Source: Proteobacteria bacterium UBA6492 (GTDB lineage Bacteria > Pseudomonadota > Gammaproteobacteria > UBA6429 > Thiohalophilaceae). From it: 13,363 nt of DNA. Under the pieces are notes generated by a model that was not told the origin of the DNA, ran no database searches, and worked only from the letters and a program-made list of their open reading frames with translations. This document shows positions 7,261-13,363 of the stretch, piece after piece (positions within the stretch are counted from its first letter, which is position 1; each line of letters begins with the position of its first letter). The stretch lies in assembly GCA_002436485.1 (NCBI GenBank), contig DJMK01000098.1:1-13363 (forward strand). The letters are read 5' to 3'. Position numbers and translations under genes: made by a program.

Positions 7261-8247
7261 GTGCGAAGCGCAATATTAATCATGTTTTTATTTACCGGCA
7301 GCATGTATGGCCATGCAAGCCAGGCACATCAAGCCGTACCTTTTGATAACGAACAACCGATACAGCAATTTATTGAGGAGATGGTTGCTGAACACAAGTT
7401 TGATCATGGTGAGCTTACGCAATTATTCAAAAATAGCCGCAAGTACCAGAGCATCATCGATGCAATCTCGCGGCCGGCTGAAGCCAAACCCTGGTATGAA
7501 TACAGGGAAATCTTTGTGAATCGTGAACGTGTGCGTGGTGGTGTACTGTTCTGGAACGAAAATGCTGAAGTCATCGAACAAGTTGCGCAAACCTACAAAA
7601 TTCCACCTCAGATCATGGTTGCAATTGTTGGAGTAGAAACACGTTACGGCAAACACAAGGGGCGCTATCCGGTACTTGATTCGCTCTCTACGCTGGCGTT
7701 TGCCTACCCACCTCGCGCCAATTTCTTCCGCAGCGAACTGAAACACTATTTACTCATGACGCGCGAGGAAAAATTCGATCCACTCGAACAAAAAGGCTCT
7801 TATGCAGGTGCCATGGGTATTCCACAGTTCATCTCCAGTAGCTTCAGACACTATGCAGTCGATTTTGACAAGGATGGTAGGCGTGATTTATGGGAAAACG
7901 TCGCTGATGCAATTGGTAGCGTCGGTAATTACTTCAAGCAACATGGCTGGAAGGAAGGCCAGCCCATTGCGCACAAGGTCAGCGTCAGCGGCCTGAAATA
8001 CCGAAGCCTGCTGGATAAATCACTCAAGCCAAAATATACACCGGAACAGCTCAGGCTGGCTGGTGTTGCACTACCCAATGGCCTGCCTGCGGATCTGAAA
8101 GGCACCCTGATCGAACTCGATACGGGTGACGGTCCGGAATATTGGGCGGTATGGCATAACTTTTACGTTATTAGCCGCTATAATCATAGTGCATTGTATT
8201 CAATGGCTGTTTTTCAGCTGAGTAACCAGATAGTCGAGACACGTTAA
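7261..8247 (+). CDS. mltB: Membrane-bound/periplasmic lytic murein transglycosylase B (GH103)
   Basis: MltB cleaves the MurNAc-GlcNAc bond to give 1,6-anhydro ends, making room for wall growth and recycling. From the GTG at 7261 the protein is 328 residues. It begins with a signal peptide (about 1-19, ending SMYGHA), then the GH103 fold: IVGVETRYGKHKGRYPVLDS with catalytic Glu126, AGAMGIPQFISSSFRHYAVD, and an EF-hand-like calcium loop DFDKDGRRDLWE (201-212) as in E. coli Slt35. The signal peptide lacks a lipobox cysteine, so this copy is probably not a lipoprotein, unlike E. coli MltB. An ATG at 7249 would add four residues but lacks a ribosome site. It follows rodA by 17 bases and precedes rlpA by 23. 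Confidence 0.94.
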   Translation: MRSAILIMFLFTGSMYGHASQAHQAVPFDNEQPIQQFIEEMVAEHKFDHGELTQLFKNSRKYQSIIDAISRPAEAKPWYEYREIFVNRERVRGGVLFWNENAEVIEQVAQTYKIPPQIMVAIVGVETRYGKHKGRYPVLDSLSTLAFAYPPRANFFRSELKHYLLMTREEKFDPLEQKGSYAGAMGIPQFISSSFRHYAVDFDKDGRRDLWENVADAIGSVGNYFKQHGWKEGQPIAHKVSVSGLKYRSLLDKSLKPKYTPEQLRLAGVALPNGLPADLKGTLIELDTGDGPEYWAVWHNFYVISRYNHSALYSMAVFQLSNQIVETR

Positions 8248-8270
8248 ACAATCGGGAGTTAGCTGCCACC

Positions 8271-9116
8271 ATGACACGACTCAGGATTACCGGTCTGTTT
8301 ATTATGGTAACGCTTTTCACAGGTGCCTGTTCCACCTCGCCCTATCGTGACAGCGCCCCGAAAGGGGAAGTTAATGTTGCTGGCATTCCCGATGCCGTAC
8401 CACGTGATGAACCAATCACTCGTGCCGGCAACCCGCCCAAATATACAGTGCTTGGCCGAACCTACTATGTAAAGCAGAGCAGCGATAATCATGTTGAGCG
8501 AGGTATTGCCTCATGGTACGGCACAAAGTTCCACGGACGTAAAACCTCTAACGGCGAAATCTACGACATGTACAAGATGACAGCCGCGCACAAGACCCTG
8601 CCAATTCCAACCTATGTAGAGGTCACTAACCTCAAAAATGGCCGTTCGGTGGTGGTACGCGTCAATGATCGCGGACCGTTTCATGAGAATCGAATTATCG
8701 ACCTGTCCTACGTAGCTGCAAAAAAACTCGGCATTGCCGCAAATGGTACCGGGCTGGTCGAGGTTCGCAGTATTGATCCCAATAACTGGCAGGCCAAACC
8801 CAACTCACGCTATGCACGTAATTACCGGACAGCTAGCAGTAGTGTTGCGGAAACCAGACAACCAGCCACTGACACTGGGCAGGACGCTGCGCTGTTTATC
8901 CAGGCCGGTGCCTTTGCCAGCCAGCATAACGCCAAGCAATTACAGAAAAAACTTAACGAACTGCTGCCAGACAGTTCGGTAAAACTGGCATTTGCAGAAC
9001 AGGATCGGCTGTACCGCGTTCGAATTGGCCCAATACCCTCTGTCTCCGAGGCGGATCGTGTTGCCCGTACCATCAGTGAAAACGGCTACCCACCACCGCA
9101 AGTCGTAATTGACTAG
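8271..9116 (+). CDS. rlpA: Endolytic septal/wall transglycosylase RlpA, lipoprotein with SPOR domain
   Basis: RlpA is an outer-membrane lipoprotein which, in Pseudomonas aeruginosa, cuts glycan strands lacking stem peptides. The product is 281 residues: a lipoprotein signal ending FTGAC with acylated Cys20; a double-psi beta-barrel domain (about 76-166) containing GIASWYGTKFHGRKTSNGE and VNDRGPFHENRIIDLSY; a linker; and a C-terminal SPOR domain (about 206-281, ALFIQAGAFASQHNAKQL onward) that binds denuded glycan. Glu96, His107 and Asp133 have the same spacing as the P. aeruginosa residues 120/131/157, so the enzyme is probably active. GGGAG precedes the ATG by 12 bases. A 113-base gap follows. 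Confidence 0.95.
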   Translation: MTRLRITGLFIMVTLFTGACSTSPYRDSAPKGEVNVAGIPDAVPRDEPITRAGNPPKYTVLGRTYYVKQSSDNHVERGIASWYGTKFHGRKTSNGEIYDMYKMTAAHKTLPIPTYVEVTNLKNGRSVVVRVNDRGPFHENRIIDLSYVAAKKLGIAANGTGLVEVRSIDPNNWQAKPNSRYARNYRTASSSVAETRQPATDTGQDAALFIQAGAFASQHNAKQLQKKLNELLPDSSVKLAFAEQDRLYRVRIGPIPSVSEADRVARTISENGYPPPQVVID

Positions 9117-9171
9117 GTTATTTTCAGACTAGCCTCTTCTGCTACAAGCATTTTCTGTTGTGAAACGCACC

Positions 9172-9201
9172 CTGTGATCGCGTGGCCAGTCAGGCTACAA
9201 T
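9172..9201 (+). promoter_or_regulatory. Candidate promoter for dacA within the 113-base gap
   Basis: CTGTGA (9172-9177), an 18-base spacer and TACAAT (9196-9201) form a plausible sigma70 promoter; the -10 box is good and the -35 weak. Transcription would begin near 9208, giving a short leader that carries the AGGGA ribosome site (9220-9224). The gap is the longest between plus-strand genes in the window. I see no convincing rho-independent terminator in it. Confidence 0.35.
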
Positions 9202-9219
9202 ATGCCGAAATCAAACCTC

Positions 9220-9224
9220 AGGGA
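9220..9224 (+). promoter_or_regulatory. Ribosome binding site AGGGA for dacA
   Basis: AGGGA lies 5 bases before the ATG at 9230. It supports that start over an in-frame GTG at 9182, which would place 16 polar residues before the signal peptide. Confidence 0.55.
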
Positions 9225-9229
9225 CCGCT

Positions 9230-10372
9230 ATGTTATTGAGAAAATACATTTTTCTGATTTTTGCCATGATTGGCATGATGATATCTGCTCAGAGTTCAGC
9301 CGCTGTTGTACCGGCTGCACCCAAAATCAATGCAGAAGCATACTTGCTGATCGATTTTAATAGCGGGCATATCCTGACAGAAAAGAACATGGCGGAACGT
9401 ATCGAACCTGCCAGCATGACCAAACTCATGTCAGCCTACGTGGTAATGCATGAAATTGCCGATGGTGCCATCAAGATGGAAGACGAAGTCCTGGTCAGTG
9501 AAAAAGCGTGGCGTATGGGTGGTTCACGCATGTTTATCGAGGTAAACACGCGAGTATCTGTCAAAGAGCTATTACTTGGCATGATTGTACAATCCGGTAA
9601 TGATGCCAGTGTCGCGCTGGCTGAGCATACCGCGGGAAGCGAAGACGCCTTTGCTACCATGATGAACAGCTATGCACAAAAGCTTGGTATGCGTGACACA
9701 CACTTTGTAAACAGTACTGGCTGGCCAGACAAGGAACACTATACTACGGCAGCCGATCTCGCCACCCTGACACAAGCACTGATTCGTGATTTTCCAGAGC
9801 ACTACGCGCTGTACAAAATTAAAAAGTATACCTATAACAACATTCCGCAATTCAATCGTAACCGGTTACTCTGGCTGGACGAGCGCGTCGATGGTGTAAA
9901 GACCGGCCATACCGACTCAGCTGGTTATTGCCTGATTTCTTCAGCTTTAAAAGATAACATGCGTTTGATCTCTGTCGTTGCCGGCACCAAATCGGAAAGA
10001 GACCGTGAGGCATCCAGTCGCAAGTTACTCAACTATGGCTTCCGTTTTTATGAGACCTTTAAATTACATGCTGCGAACGATCCGCTAACCGATATGCGTG
10101 TCTGGAAAGGCGAAAAAGAATCCGTACCACTTGGGCTTGCAAGTAGCCTGTATATCACTACGCCACGCGGTAAACGAAACATGATCAAGGCACATATGAA
10201 TGTTAATTCCACCATTGTTGCCCCAATCACGAAAGGCGAAGAGTATGGCAGCGTTGAGGTCAAACTGGGTGATGAGCTAATTGCACAGAGACCCCTCGTG
10301 GCGCTTGATGATGTCACGGAAGGTGGCTTGTGGCGCCGCACCGTGGACAACATCAAGTTGCTATTCCAGTAA
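9230..10372 (+). CDS. dacA: D-alanyl-D-alanine carboxypeptidase (penicillin-binding protein 5/6 type)
   Basis: DacA removes the terminal D-alanine from peptidoglycan pentapeptides in the periplasm, limiting the donors available for cross-linking. The product is 380 residues (E. coli DacA 403). It has a signal peptide cut near SSA/AVVP (residue 24), then the S11-peptidase domain with SMTK (nucleophile Ser62, Lys65), SGN (122-124) and KTGH (224-227), a C-terminal beta domain (about 275-355) and a final amphipathic stretch GGLWRRTVDNIKLLFQ (365-380) resembling the family's peripheral membrane anchor. A start at GTG 9182 is possible but disfavoured. The aminotransferase gene follows after 19 bases. 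Confidence 0.96.
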   Translation: MLLRKYIFLIFAMIGMMISAQSSAAVVPAAPKINAEAYLLIDFNSGHILTEKNMAERIEPASMTKLMSAYVVMHEIADGAIKMEDEVLVSEKAWRMGGSRMFIEVNTRVSVKELLLGMIVQSGNDASVALAEHTAGSEDAFATMMNSYAQKLGMRDTHFVNSTGWPDKEHYTTAADLATLTQALIRDFPEHYALYKIKKYTYNNIPQFNRNRLLWLDERVDGVKTGHTDSAGYCLISSALKDNMRLISVVAGTKSERDREASSRKLLNYGFRFYETFKLHAANDPLTDMRVWKGEKESVPLGLASSLYITTPRGKRNMIKAHMNVNSTIVAPITKGEEYGSVEVKLGDELIAQRPLVALDDVTEGGLWRRTVDNIKLLFQ

Positions 10373-10391
10373 ACCATACTGAACTATCCTA

Positions 10392-11249
10392 ATGACGACG
10401 CAGACTGTCTATCTTAACGGTGAGTACATCCCGCTTGCAGAGGCAAAAGTCTCGGTACTTGACCGGGGTTTTATTTTCGGTGATGGGGTGTATGAAGTAA
10501 TTCCGGTTTATAACCGCAAGCCGTTTCGTCTTGAACAACACCTGCAGCGTCTGCAAAGTAACCTTGATGCAATAAGAATTACAAACCCGTTTGCCAAGCA
10601 GCAATGGTCTGAAATTTTTGAGCGGGTGATTAACGCCAACGAACCAGCACACCAGTCATTGTACATGCAAATTACGCGCGGTGTTGCCAAACGTGACCAC
10701 GCCTTTCCGGAGAAAATAACACCCACTGTGTTTGTTATGGTGAATCCTTTACAGGAGACCGATGATAATGCGTTTAACAAGGGTATCAGCGCAATCACGC
10801 TAGATGATATCCGCTGGCAATATTGCAATATCAAGGCGATTGCGCTGTTACCGAATGTATTGCTCAAACAAACTGCGATTGATGATGGTGCCCAGGAAGC
10901 CATCCTGATACGCAATGGTGAAGTAACAGAAGGCTCCGCCAGCAATATTTTCATTGTAAGGGAGGGTGTCATTAAGACGCCACCCAAGACCTCGTTTTTG
11001 CTTCCGGGTATCACTCGTGACCTGGTAGTCGAACTGGCAAAAAATAATGGTTTGGCTATTGAAGAAACAGGATTTACGGGTACCGAATTGCAGTCGGCTG
11101 ACGAGATATGGATTACCAGTTCCACCAAGGAAGTAATGCCGGTATTGAGACTTGACGATAAACCGGTTGGTAACGGAAAGCCAGGGCCTGTTACATGCAA
11201 AATGTTCGATATCTTTCAGAACTACAAGAACCAGCTCAAGCAAGCCTGA
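10392..11249 (+). CDS. dat: D-amino acid (D-alanine) aminotransferase, PLP fold type IV
   Basis: This enzyme would move the amino group of D-alanine to 2-oxoglutarate, giving pyruvate and D-glutamate, in the cytoplasm. The product is 285 residues. Compared with the Bacillus D-amino acid transaminase, key residues appear at a constant offset of three: Tyr34 in FGDGVYEV, Arg101 and His103 in the TRGVAKRDHAFPE stretch (the substrate-carboxylate trap), Lys148 in NIKAIALLPN (PLP Schiff base) and Glu180 in GEVTEGSASNIF. The Arg/His pair favours a D-amino acid enzyme over the related branched-chain aminotransferase and aminodeoxychorismate lyase. No clear ribosome site precedes the ATG. Its place after dacA suggests use of D-alanine released from the wall, which is inference. 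Confidence 0.9.
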   Translation: MTTQTVYLNGEYIPLAEAKVSVLDRGFIFGDGVYEVIPVYNRKPFRLEQHLQRLQSNLDAIRITNPFAKQQWSEIFERVINANEPAHQSLYMQITRGVAKRDHAFPEKITPTVFVMVNPLQETDDNAFNKGISAITLDDIRWQYCNIKAIALLPNVLLKQTAIDDGAQEAILIRNGEVTEGSASNIFIVREGVIKTPPKTSFLLPGITRDLVVELAKNNGLAIEETGFTGTELQSADEIWITSSTKEVMPVLRLDDKPVGNGKPGPVTCKMFDIFQNYKNQLKQA

Positions 11250-11263
11250 TACAGGTCATTGAT

Positions 11264-11530
11264 ATGTCGCAAGATGAATCCCTGTTTGATTTTCCGTGCC
11301 AGTTTCCCATCAAGGTAATGGGGCTGTCGAATGAGACATTTGAAATCGAGGTCGTTAAGCTGGTCCGCAAGCATGTACCTGAACTAGCAGAGAACGCAGT
11401 TAGCCGCCGGGAAAGTGCTAAAAGCAACTATGCTGCCTTAACCATTACCATTACCGCCACCAGTCGTGAACAACTGGATGCTATCTATCGCGAACTGACT
11501 GCCAGTGAACACGTCATCATGGCGTTATAG
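11264..11530 (+). CDS. ybeD: DUF493 family protein YbeD
   Basis: This is a small cytoplasmic protein of unknown biochemical role; the family has a ferredoxin-like fold resembling ACT regulatory domains. The product is 88 residues (E. coli YbeD 87). It shows the family pattern: FPCQFPIKVMGL near the N-terminus, EVVKLVRKHVPEL in the middle, ALTITITATSREQLDAIYRE and a hydrophobic C-terminus VIMAL. The ATG at 11264 has AGG 9 bases upstream; an ATG at 11195 in the same frame would overlap dat and add residues the family lacks. As in E. coli it lies directly before lipB, suggesting but not proving a link to lipoylation. Confidence 0.93.
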   Translation: MSQDESLFDFPCQFPIKVMGLSNETFEIEVVKLVRKHVPELAENAVSRRESAKSNYAALTITITATSREQLDAIYRELTASEHVIMAL

Positions 11531-11546
11531 CTTTCTGCAAACACTA

Positions 11547-12197
11547 ATGAATCCAGACACCCGCCACACAGGTATTTTGCGCATTCGCGAACTTGGTCTT
11601 TGCGACTATGAACCTACCTGGCATGCAATGCGCGAGTTTACTGATCTGCGGCAAGCGGACACGCCGGATGAATTCTGGTACCTGCAACACCCACCGGTGT
11701 ATACCATGGGGCTGAATGCCAAAACAGAGCACTTGCTAAATCCACGTGATATCCCCGTCATCAACATCGACCGTGGTGGCCAGGTTACCTATCATGGTCC
11801 AGGCCAACTGATCGTATACCTGTTACTGGATCTGAACCGACTGAATATCGGTGTCAAACAACTGGTGTTTGCCATGGAACAGGGCATTATCGATTTACTA
11901 TCTGGCTATGACATCGACGCGGAACGTCTAAAGGGTGCACCGGGTATTTACGTTGCAGGAGCAAAGATTGCCGCGCTGGGATTGCGTATTCGACGCGGTT
12001 TCAGCTATCACGGCCTGGCCCTCAATATCGACATGGACCTGGAGCCTTTTACACAGATAAACCCTTGTGGTTATGCCGGAATGCCTGTGACACAACTATC
12101 AACACTGGCAAACCAGGACAGTGACACCAGCATATCCCATGTACAACAGCGACTACACACCCATTTACTGCGCAATTTGGGCTACAATAAGGCCTGA
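11547..12197 (+). CDS. lipB: Octanoyl-[acyl-carrier-protein]:protein N-octanoyltransferase LipB
   Basis: LipB moves an octanoyl group from acyl carrier protein to the lipoyl-domain lysine of 2-oxoacid dehydrogenases and the glycine-cleavage H protein. The product is 216 residues (E. coli 213). Family motifs are clear: DRGGQVTYHGPGQL (75-88), APGIYVAGAKIAALGLRIRR (131-150) with catalytic Lys140, SYHGLALNIDMDL, and INPCGYAGM (171-179) with the thioester-forming Cys174. The ATG at 11547 matches the family length. A GTG at 11505 would add 14 residues and overlap ybeD. No strong ribosome site is visible. lipA follows after 20 bases. Confidence 0.96.
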   Translation: MNPDTRHTGILRIRELGLCDYEPTWHAMREFTDLRQADTPDEFWYLQHPPVYTMGLNAKTEHLLNPRDIPVINIDRGGQVTYHGPGQLIVYLLLDLNRLNIGVKQLVFAMEQGIIDLLSGYDIDAERLKGAPGIYVAGAKIAALGLRIRRGFSYHGLALNIDMDLEPFTQINPCGYAGMPVTQLSTLANQDSDTSISHVQQRLHTHLLRNLGYNKA

Positions 12198-12217
12198 ATT
12201 TAACCACGTAACTCAAC

Positions 12218-13198
12218 ATGATTGATGATTTTGATAACAGCGGTGATTTCACCCCGCAAACACCCAACCCGTTAAAGGGCGCCAGTAAAACGGCGCGCAT
12301 TCCGATCAAGGTTGTGCCCAGGGCAACGCCGTTAAAAAAACCGGCGTGGATTCGCGCACGCGCACCGAATTCACCAGAAGTCATTCGGCTGAAACAGATC
12401 CTGCGAGATAACAATTTACATACGGTCTGTGAGGAAGCGGCCTGCCCTAACCTGGGTGAATGTTTTGCGCATGGTACTGCTACCTTCATGATCATGGGCG
12501 ATATCTGCACACGGCGCTGCCCATTTTGTGATGTTGCACACGGCCGTCCCAAACCGCTGGATAACGACGAACCGCAAAACATGGCGGCAACGATCGCATC
12601 CATGCAATTAAACTATGTCGTGGTGACCTCCGTTGATCGTGATGACCTGCGTGATGGCGGTGCAGAACATTTTGCCAACTGTATCAGCGCTATACGACAA
12701 CAGTGTCCGACAACAAAAATTGAAATCCTGACACCGGATTTTCGTGGCCGCATGGAAGTCGCGCTTGAGAAACTTGCGCTGGCACCACCGGATGTTTTTA
12801 ATCACAACCTGGAAACCGTACCGCGCCTTTATAAAAAAGCACGACCTGGTGCAGACTACCAGTGGTCCCTGTCCCTGATTCAAAACTTCAAACAACAACA
12901 TGCAGCCATTCCAACCAAGTCAGGCCTGATGCTGGGTCTGGGTGAAGAAATTGAGGAAGTTGTCGAGGTCATGCGTGATTTACGCAAACACGATTGCGAC
13001 ATGATCACGCTCGGCCAATACCTGCAACCTGGCGAACACCACCTGCCTGTGGAACGCTATATCACACCGGAAGAGTTCAAGCGGCTCGAACGGATTGGTT
13101 ACGAGTTAGGCTTTAGTAATGTGGCTAGTGGCCCGATGGTACGTTCCTCCTATCACGCCGATAAGCAGGCCGCCGGGGAAGAACTCAACACACCCTGA
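12218..13198 (+). CDS. lipA: Lipoyl synthase LipA, radical SAM enzyme
   Basis: LipA inserts two sulfur atoms into the octanoyl chain attached by LipB, completing lipoate on its carrier protein. The product is 326 residues, close to the E. coli 321. It carries both iron-sulfur sites: the auxiliary cluster motif CEEAACPNLGEC (Cys71, Cys76, Cys82), which is sacrificed as sulfur donor, and the radical SAM motif CTRRCPFC (Cys97, Cys101, Cys104). The C-terminal RSSY motif (309-312), which supplies the serine ligand of the auxiliary cluster, is intact. LipB and LipA are adjacent and probably co-transcribed. The ribosome site is weak. Confidence 0.97.
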   Translation: MIDDFDNSGDFTPQTPNPLKGASKTARIPIKVVPRATPLKKPAWIRARAPNSPEVIRLKQILRDNNLHTVCEEAACPNLGECFAHGTATFMIMGDICTRRCPFCDVAHGRPKPLDNDEPQNMAATIASMQLNYVVVTSVDRDDLRDGGAEHFANCISAIRQQCPTTKIEILTPDFRGRMEVALEKLALAPPDVFNHNLETVPRLYKKARPGADYQWSLSLIQNFKQQHAAIPTKSGLMLGLGEEIEEVVEVMRDLRKHDCDMITLGQYLQPGEHHLPVERYITPEEFKRLERIGYELGFSNVASGPMVRSSYHADKQAAGEELNTP

Positions 13199-13205
13199 AA
13201 TCAGC

Positions 13206-13363
13206 ATGGAAGTGATAATTGCCAAGCTGGTTGCCAGCCTGATCAAACCACCCGGCCTGATGCTGGGGATGATGTTGCTTGGCAGCCTGTTACGCCATCG
13301 CTTTTACCGCACCGGTCAAGGTTTCATTTACGCAGGCGTTTTTTTACTGGTAGTTTTCAGTTT
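13206..13363 (+). CDS. YdcF/ElyC-like envelope protein (DUF218), N-terminus only
   Basis: An open frame begins at ATG 13206, 7 bases after lipA, and runs off the right edge with 52 whole codons visible. The sequence has two hydrophobic segments (about residues 17-27 and 41-52) separated by a basic turn LLRHRFYRTGQG. This layout, with a PPGLMLGMM helix start, resembles the N-terminus of the YdcF/ElyC family (DUF218), in which E. coli ElyC affects envelope biogenesis. The catalytic-like DUF218 domain would lie outside the window, so the assignment rests on the membrane segment pattern and the wall-gene neighbourhood. Confidence 0.55.
   Translation, partial: MEVIIAKLVASLIKPPGLMLGMMLLGSLLRHRFYRTGQGFIYAGVFLLVVFS

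Noticed and set aside
9117..9145. Possible rho-independent terminator after rlpA
   Set aside because: Only short imperfect complementarity around the CTAG-containing segments, with no GC-rich stem followed by a T run.
10508..11200. A 230-residue minus-strand open frame opposite the aminotransferase gene
   Set aside because: Its composition is Ser/Leu/Ile-rich without recognisable motifs, as expected of an antisense shadow; the plus-strand gene has all its catalytic residues.
12049..12603. A 184-residue minus-strand open frame across the lipB-lipA junction
   Set aside because: It spans two intact genes on the other strand and shows no domain or ribosome site.
1..13363. A new defence system, mobile element or other undescribed locus
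   Set aside because: Every plus-strand interval is filled by recognisable housekeeping genes with short gaps; no transposase, integrase, repeat array, attachment site or shift in composition was seen.

Overview
The window is a stretch of ordinary bacterial core chromosome, most likely from a gammaproteobacterium. The evidence is a contiguous mreBCD-mrdAB elongation cluster, a following mltB-rlpA-dacA-ybeD-lipB-lipA series that resembles the Escherichia coli mrdAB-rlpA-dacA-ybeD-lipBA region, and gatC-gatA divergent from mreB, an arrangement I recall from pseudomonads. Base composition is balanced and even across the window. I see no insertion sequence, phage gene, CRISPR array, tRNA or rRNA. 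I cannot place the organism below class level.

Layout. Bases 1-1610 (minus strand) hold gatC and most of gatA, subunits of the tRNA-dependent amidotransferase; gatA runs off the left edge. Bases 1611-1794 are a divergent control region with candidate overlapping promoters and a perfect 6-bp inverted repeat. Everything from 1795 to the right edge lies on the plus strand, tightly packed: mreB, mreC, mreD, mrdA (PBP2), rodA, mltB and rlpA; then a 113-base gap with a candidate internal promoter; then dacA, a D-amino acid aminotransferase gene, a DUF493/ybeD gene, lipB, lipA and the start of a YdcF/ElyC-like gene cut by the right edge.

How the genes work together. MreB filaments with MreC and MreD position the RodA-PBP2 pair, which polymerises (RodA) and cross-links (PBP2) side-wall peptidoglycan. 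MltB and RlpA are lytic transglycosylases that open glycan strands. DacA trims the terminal D-alanine from pentapeptides. The aminotransferase next to dacA has the residues expected for using D-alanine, so it may recycle or clear the released D-alanine, or supply D-glutamate; this link is inference. LipB and LipA make protein-bound lipoyl groups from octanoyl-ACP.

I did not find a previously undescribed system. The points most worth a second look are local: mreC has no usable ATG, GTG or TTG where its membrane anchor must begin (a well-placed ribosome site precedes a GTT codon); the inverted repeat lies between the divergent gatC and mreB promoters; PBP2 carries a possible metal site; MltB lacks a lipobox; and dacA sits beside a D-alanine aminotransferase gene.
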